Part shown: piece by piece, positions 6,990 through 9,809 of the stretch | How the letters are laid out: each line of letters opens with the position of its first letter | Numbering within the stretch: the first letter of the stretch is position 1 | DNA from: an uncultured Flavobacteriales bacterium | GTDB lineage: Bacteria; Bacteroidota; Bacteroidia; Flavobacteriales_D; Sanyastnellaceae | Direction: 5' to 3' | NCBI GenBank assembly: GCA_938092195.1 | Contig: CALKHD010000230.1 | Location: 1 to 9,809 of the forward strand | Length of the DNA stretch: 9,809 bases | Notes under the pieces: model-generated | Told to the model about the DNA's origin: nothing | Seen by the model: the letters and a program-made list of their open reading frames with translations, nothing else | The model's database searches: none | Made by a program: the position numbers and the translations under genes

Positions 6990-7100
6990 AGCATTCCATC
7001 ACCGCACTAAGGGCGAGAGGATCCGTTGGAACCACTTGCCCTTTTTGCTTTTGAACGGTTCCTCCTCACCTGTCCCTTGGATTGCCGACTTTCGCGTCAG

Positions 7101-7925
7101 ATGAAGCCTGAATCCTCCCTCTCCCCCACAGAACAATCCGGACAATGGGACCGCTTGGAATCCATGACTTCTGGTGAAATTGTCGCGGCCATGGCTGAAT
7201 GCGACAGCCAAGCGCAACGGGCCGTGGCCTCCATTGGTCAGGACATCGCCAACGCCATCGATGCAGCATCCGAACAGGTCAAAAAGGGCGGACGGGTGTT
7301 CTACATCGGTGCCGGAACCAGCGGCAGAATGGGTGTTCTTGACGCCAGTGAAATCCCGCCAACATTTGGTGTCAGCGATGTCTTTGTTGGCTTGATCGCC
7401 GGAGGAGATGGCGCCATTCGACAAGCGGTGGAAGGTGCCGAAGATGATTTCAGCGGAGGCGTTCTGGATTTAAAGCGGCACGGTGCTCATGGAAACGACG
7501 TGCTGGTGGGCATTGCCGCCAGCGGCAGGACCCCTTACGTCATCGGCGCACTGGAATGGGCCAAGGGTCAAGGCATGCTCACCATGGGCATCACGTCCAA
7601 TGCCGAAGGGCCTGTGGCCCTGATTCCAGACATGGCATTGGTGCCCACAACAGGAGCTGAGTTTGTAACTGGCAGCACCCGATTAAAGGCTGGAACCGCT
7701 CAAAAACTCATTTTGAACCAGTTGTCCACTGGGGTGATGATTCAGTGCGGACACGTGCAGGGAAACCGCATGGTCGACATGCAATTGGCCAATGCCAAAT
7801 TGGTGGAACGCGGAGCAAGGATGGTCGCCGAGGCACTCGACGTTTCCATGGACCGGGCTCGGCAACTCCTGACCGACGCAGGATCGGTGCGAAAAGCCAT
7901 CGATACTTTTGCCGAACGCGACTGA
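7101..7925 (+). CDS. murQ: N-acetylmuramic acid 6-phosphate etherase
   Basis: A 274-residue SIS-domain enzyme closely following the MurQ pattern. It has RLESMTSGEIV near the start, YIGAGTSGRMGVLDASEIPPTFG (68-90) with E84 matching the catalytic acid of E. coli MurQ, and GLIAGGDGAIRQAVEGAED (97-115). GIAASGRTPYVI follows (137-148), then TGAEFVTGSTRLKAGTAQKLILNQLSTG. It cleaves the D-lactyl ether of MurNAc-6-P, giving GlcNAc-6-P and D-lactate, in peptidoglycan recycling. The length is slightly below the usual 295-300, the shortfall being at the C-terminus. The frame extends upstream to a TTG at 7026, but those 25 residues look non-conserved, so ATG 7101 is chosen. No anhydro-MurNAc kinase or MurNAc transporter lies in the window. 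The next gene begins 9 bases after the stop. Confidence 0.93.
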   Translation: MKPESSLSPTEQSGQWDRLESMTSGEIVAAMAECDSQAQRAVASIGQDIANAIDAASEQVKKGGRVFYIGAGTSGRMGVLDASEIPPTFGVSDVFVGLIAGGDGAIRQAVEGAEDDFSGGVLDLKRHGAHGNDVLVGIAASGRTPYVIGALEWAKGQGMLTMGITSNAEGPVALIPDMALVPTTGAEFVTGSTRLKAGTAQKLILNQLSTGVMIQCGHVQGNRMVDMQLANAKLVERGARMVAEALDVSMDRARQLLTDAGSVRKAIDTFAERD

Positions 7926-7934
7926 ACCCGCACC

Positions 7935-8516
7935 ATGCACGACCTCGAACCCTTTTACAACTGGCGCAATTTTTACGTGGCAAGCGACGACGTGAAATCG
8001 CCTTTTCACGAAAGGGTGTACAGCGAGACGCACTATACAGAGCGGATTTACAACCACTTCATCCATCCGCAATGGGACAACATGGGCAGCTCAACGCTGT
8101 TCGTGAAAATCCTGTTCGCCGATTACGATGAGCGGTTCGCGATCCTGGAGTTCATTGGTGAGTGGAATGACACGCTGTTCAACGACGTCATGACCCTCAA
8201 GCGGAATGTGATCGAACCCTTGATGACAGAGGGCATAGAGCGGTTCATCCTGATTGGAGAGAATGTCCTGAATTTCCACTCCAGCGACGATTGCTACTAC
8301 GAAGAGTGGTTTGACGAAGTCACCGATGTCGATGGTTGGATCGCCCTGCTCAATTTCCGTGAGCACGTGGTGGAAGAACTCTGCTCAGCGGATTTGGACC
8401 ACTACTTTGTCCTTGGGGGTGAACTTCAGGAAATGGGATGGCGGACATTCAGCCCTCCTCAGCTGTATCAGCGCATTGACGATTGCGTGATGCACCGAAT
8501 TGGCCAGGTCGGCTGA
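7935..8516 (+). CDS. Conserved protein of unknown function, coupled to murQ
   Basis: A 193-residue soluble protein without signal peptide or membrane segment, strongly acidic and rich in aromatic residues. Striking blocks are FYNWRNFYVASDD (7-19), YNHFIHPQWD (39-48), FADYDERFAILEFIGEWND (61-79) and FILIGENVLNFHSSDDCYYEEWFDE (104-128). NFREHVVEEL (140-149) and the tail GGELQEMGWRTFSPPQLYQRID also stand out. The ILIGENVLNFHSSDD stretch, a buried strand followed by His, Ser and Asp residues, is the sort of place an active or binding site could lie, but I cannot name a fold. I recall similar proteins annotated only as hypothetical in Bacteroidota, often near murQ. That memory is unverified. The 9-base gap to murQ argues for one transcript and possibly a shared role in cell-wall recycling. 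The gene ends 13 bases before the convergent lipoprotein gene. Confidence 0.82.
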   Translation: MHDLEPFYNWRNFYVASDDVKSPFHERVYSETHYTERIYNHFIHPQWDNMGSSTLFVKILFADYDERFAILEFIGEWNDTLFNDVMTLKRNVIEPLMTEGIERFILIGENVLNFHSSDDCYYEEWFDEVTDVDGWIALLNFREHVVEELCSADLDHYFVLGGELQEMGWRTFSPPQLYQRIDDCVMHRIGQVG

Positions 8517-8529
8517 AAAGCTCGCCCCC

Positions 8530-9258
8530 TCAACTTCGGGAAGCTTGCTTCATCACAAAGAGCATTTCACGTGCAATTTGAGCACAGCGTTCGTCGTAGG
8601 TGGCCAACTCTTCATCCGTCCCATCGCTCACTTTTGGATCCAAATAAGGAAGGCTGAATCTGGCCACTGCACCCGAGACCAGTGGGCATTGCTGGTCGGC
8701 ATCTGAACAGGTCATGATGGCCGCAAAACCCGCCGAGGGATTCTCGTTGTGGTTGTCGTATTTCTTGCTGAAACACACCAATGGCTTGCATTCGGAAGCA
8801 TAATGAACAGCATACTTGGGGTTGTCGCTCAACTGCGCCGGATGAACGTCCATTCCCGCCCTTCGCAACGCACCCACAGCGCGTTCATTGAGGGCCGTTG
8901 ATTCCGTTCCTCCGCTGAAGGAGGAGACCGTTGAATCCAATCCAAAGTGATGGGCCGCCAACTGCGCCCAAACCTGACCAAAATGGCTGCGGCGGCTGTT
9001 GTGAGTGCAGATGAACACGAGCTTGACTTGACCGGTATCGCTGGTCGCAGACACAAACTGAGCCAAGGCATTCAACTCCCCTTTCCGAGCTTCCGAAATC
9101 ATGTCTGCTTCGGACAACCTCTCTTCAACGTAACGCCCCAAAGGGGCCCATTCATTGGCCTGAACAGTGTTCAAATCGGTGGAGTTCGATCCTGAATCAT
9201 TCTCGCAACCTAATGCCAAAATGGCCAACACTGGAACCCATAAATAGATGCTTTTCAT
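8530..9258 (-). CDS. Predicted lipoprotein with arsenate-reductase/low-molecular-weight phosphatase domain
   Basis: A 242-residue protein with two parts. Residues 1-18 look like a lipoprotein signal (SIYLWVPVLAILALGC, modified cysteine C18), followed by an acidic and serine-rich linker (ENDSGSNSTD). From about 37 onward it matches a Bacteroidota family usually annotated as protein-tyrosine phosphatase or arsenate reductase. It has the P-loop CTHNSRRS (C84, R90), and TCSDADQQCP (183-192) with C184 and C191, aligning with the C82/C89 pair of S. aureus ArsC. A DP motif (D207) serves as general acid. The thioredoxin-type ArsC cysteine triad is therefore complete. As I recall it, the family is cytoplasmic and begins near residue 37, so the lipoprotein extension is unusual. 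An internal start at M53 would cut into the helical N-terminal region. No arsR, arsB or acr3 is in the window. True substrate is uncertain. Confidence 0.85.
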   Translation of the reverse strand: MKSIYLWVPVLAILALGCENDSGSNSTDLNTVQANEWAPLGRYVEERLSEADMISEARKGELNALAQFVSATSDTGQVKLVFICTHNSRRSHFGQVWAQLAAHHFGLDSTVSSFSGGTESTALNERAVGALRRAGMDVHPAQLSDNPKYAVHYASECKPLVCFSKKYDNHNENPSAGFAAIMTCSDADQQCPLVSGAVARFSLPYLDPKVSDGTDEELATYDERCAQIAREMLFVMKQASRS

Positions 9259-9264
9259 GTCGGT

Positions 9265-9292
9265 GAAAATTACCCCATCAAAACGTCACCAA
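9265..9292 (-). promoter_or_regulatory. Candidate promoter for the lipoprotein ArsC-like gene
   Basis: On the minus strand, TTG (9292-9290), 17 bases, then TAATTTTC (9272-9265) approximates TTG-N17-23-TAnnTTTG with one mismatch in the last position. The box ends 6 bases before the ATG at 9258, again leaving almost no leader. The geometry is very like that in front of glmM. Evidence is motif similarity only. The 71-base divergent gap to mnmD shows no comparable plus-strand promoter. Confidence 0.3.
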
Positions 9293-9329
9293 CACCATGG
9301 ACACACCCACCGAGGGCTAACTTGCCGAC

Positions 9330-9809
9330 ATGCCCCATGCGCAACCTGATGAGCGAACTGTGCAGCCGACAAAAGACGGCTCCATGACCCTTTATTCTGA
9401 GCGCTTTAACCAAACCTACCACAGCCGACATGGCGCTGTCACCGAGTCCTTGCATGTCTTTTTGAATGCAGGCTGGCACCACCAGGTGAAGGGCCTGTCT
9501 TCTTCGGACACCATCCGGGTATTGGAATTGGGTTTGGGCACTGGTCTCAATGCCCTTCTCACCCTCAAGGCTTGGCAAGGGCTGACCACAGACAATCAGC
9601 CCAGGTTGGATTATGTGGCACTCGAGCCATTCCCATTGTCTGCAAAGGAGCGCGAAGGGTTGGAGATGCAACAGGTGATCGATGGGGCCACCGAGTCCGA
9701 CATCCACCTTCACCCCGACAAGGACACACACACCGTGGACTGGGCACCCAATGCACGGTTTACAAGGATTCGGTGCACTTGGCAGGACCACAGGCGTGGC
9801 AAGTCCCGG
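9330..9809 (+). CDS. mnmD: tRNA U34 methyltransferase MnmD (partial, cut by right edge)
   Basis: The frame from ATG 9330 stays open for 160 codons to the window end. It begins MPHAQPDERTVQPTKDGSMT and carries the MnmD/MnmC-N hallmarks: LYSERFNQTYHSRHGAVTES (21-40) with LHVFLNAG after it, the SAM-binding glycine loop LELGLGTGLNALL (65-77), and YVALEPFPLS (95-104). The family transfers the methyl group from SAM to 5-aminomethyl-2-thiouridine at the wobble position of tRNAs. In E. coli the domain is fused to an FAD-dependent oxidoreductase as MnmC; in Bacteroidota it is usually stand-alone, as the context here suggests, though the C-terminus is not visible. A TAA in frame at 9318 and the first ATG after it fix the start; a later ATG at 9384 would cut into the conserved DGSMTLYSE region. 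Divergent from the ArsC-like lipoprotein. Confidence 0.85.
   Translation, partial: MPHAQPDERTVQPTKDGSMTLYSERFNQTYHSRHGAVTESLHVFLNAGWHHQVKGLSSSDTIRVLELGLGTGLNALLTLKAWQGLTTDNQPRLDYVALEPFPLSAKEREGLEMQQVIDGATESDIHLHPDKDTHTVDWAPNARFTRIRCTWQDHRRGKSR

Noticed and set aside
7028..7062. GGAACC/GGTTCC inverted repeat upstream of murQ enclosing a T-rich stretch
   Set aside because: Six-base arms 23 bases apart are expected by chance; no promoter box of the Bacteroidota type lies in position.
7026..7100. Upstream extension of murQ from a TTG codon
   Set aside because: The extra 25 residues resemble no MurQ N-terminus, and ATG 7101 gives a normal start.
8518..8546. Imperfect stem AAGCT/AGCTT with inner CCC/GGG between convergent genes
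   Set aside because: Only a 5-bp outer stem, largely inside the ArsC-like coding end, and no T-run on either strand; too weak to call a terminator.

Overview
The window looks like chromosomal DNA of a Bacteroidota bacterium, most likely a Flavobacteriales-type lineage of moderate GC content. The support is the gene content: a bacterial ComA-like phosphosulfolactate synthase next to a TPR protein, DUF368 and aroE, a GlmM with the GEGNGG sugar loop, a stand-alone MnmD, and an arsenate-reductase-like family with the CTHNSRRS loop. Clear Shine-Dalgarno sequences are also absent in front of most starts, and one exact TAnnTTTG box is present. The lineage below phylum is inference. The window is nearly fully coding, with no stretch over 300 bases lacking a gene and no tRNA, rRNA, CRISPR array or mobile element.

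Layout. Positions 3616 down to 1 (minus strand) hold a tightly packed operon: TPR protein, ComA homologue, single-domain rhodanese, DUF368 membrane protein and the beginning of aroE, which runs off the left edge. Neighbours overlap by 4 bases (ATGA), lie 2 bases apart, or overlap by 8 bases, so translational coupling is likely. A 178-base divergent region (3617-3794) follows. From 3795 rightwards on the plus strand come a phosphohexomutase (probably GlmM), a class V cysteine desulfurase, a small secreted protein of unknown function, MurQ, and a conserved protein of unknown function 9 bases after murQ. This run meets a minus-strand gene (8530-9258) head-on. That gene encodes a predicted lipoprotein carrying a complete thioredoxin-type ArsC cysteine triad. 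Divergent to it, mnmD starts at 9330 and is cut by the right edge.

Two themes recur. Cell-envelope supply: GlmM makes GlcN-1-P for UDP-GlcNAc, MurQ recycles MurNAc-6-P toward the same pool, and the DUF368 family recycles undecaprenyl phosphate. Sulfur chemistry: ComA makes a C-S bond from sulfite and PEP, and the rhodanese and cysteine desulfurase carry persulfide sulfur. MnmD finishes a tRNA U34 modification whose 2-thio group depends on cysteine desulfurase. The least explained items are the lipoprotein ArsC, the murQ-linked 193-residue protein, the bacterial ComA, two possible leaderless promoters, and overlapping palindromes after the cysteine desulfurase gene.
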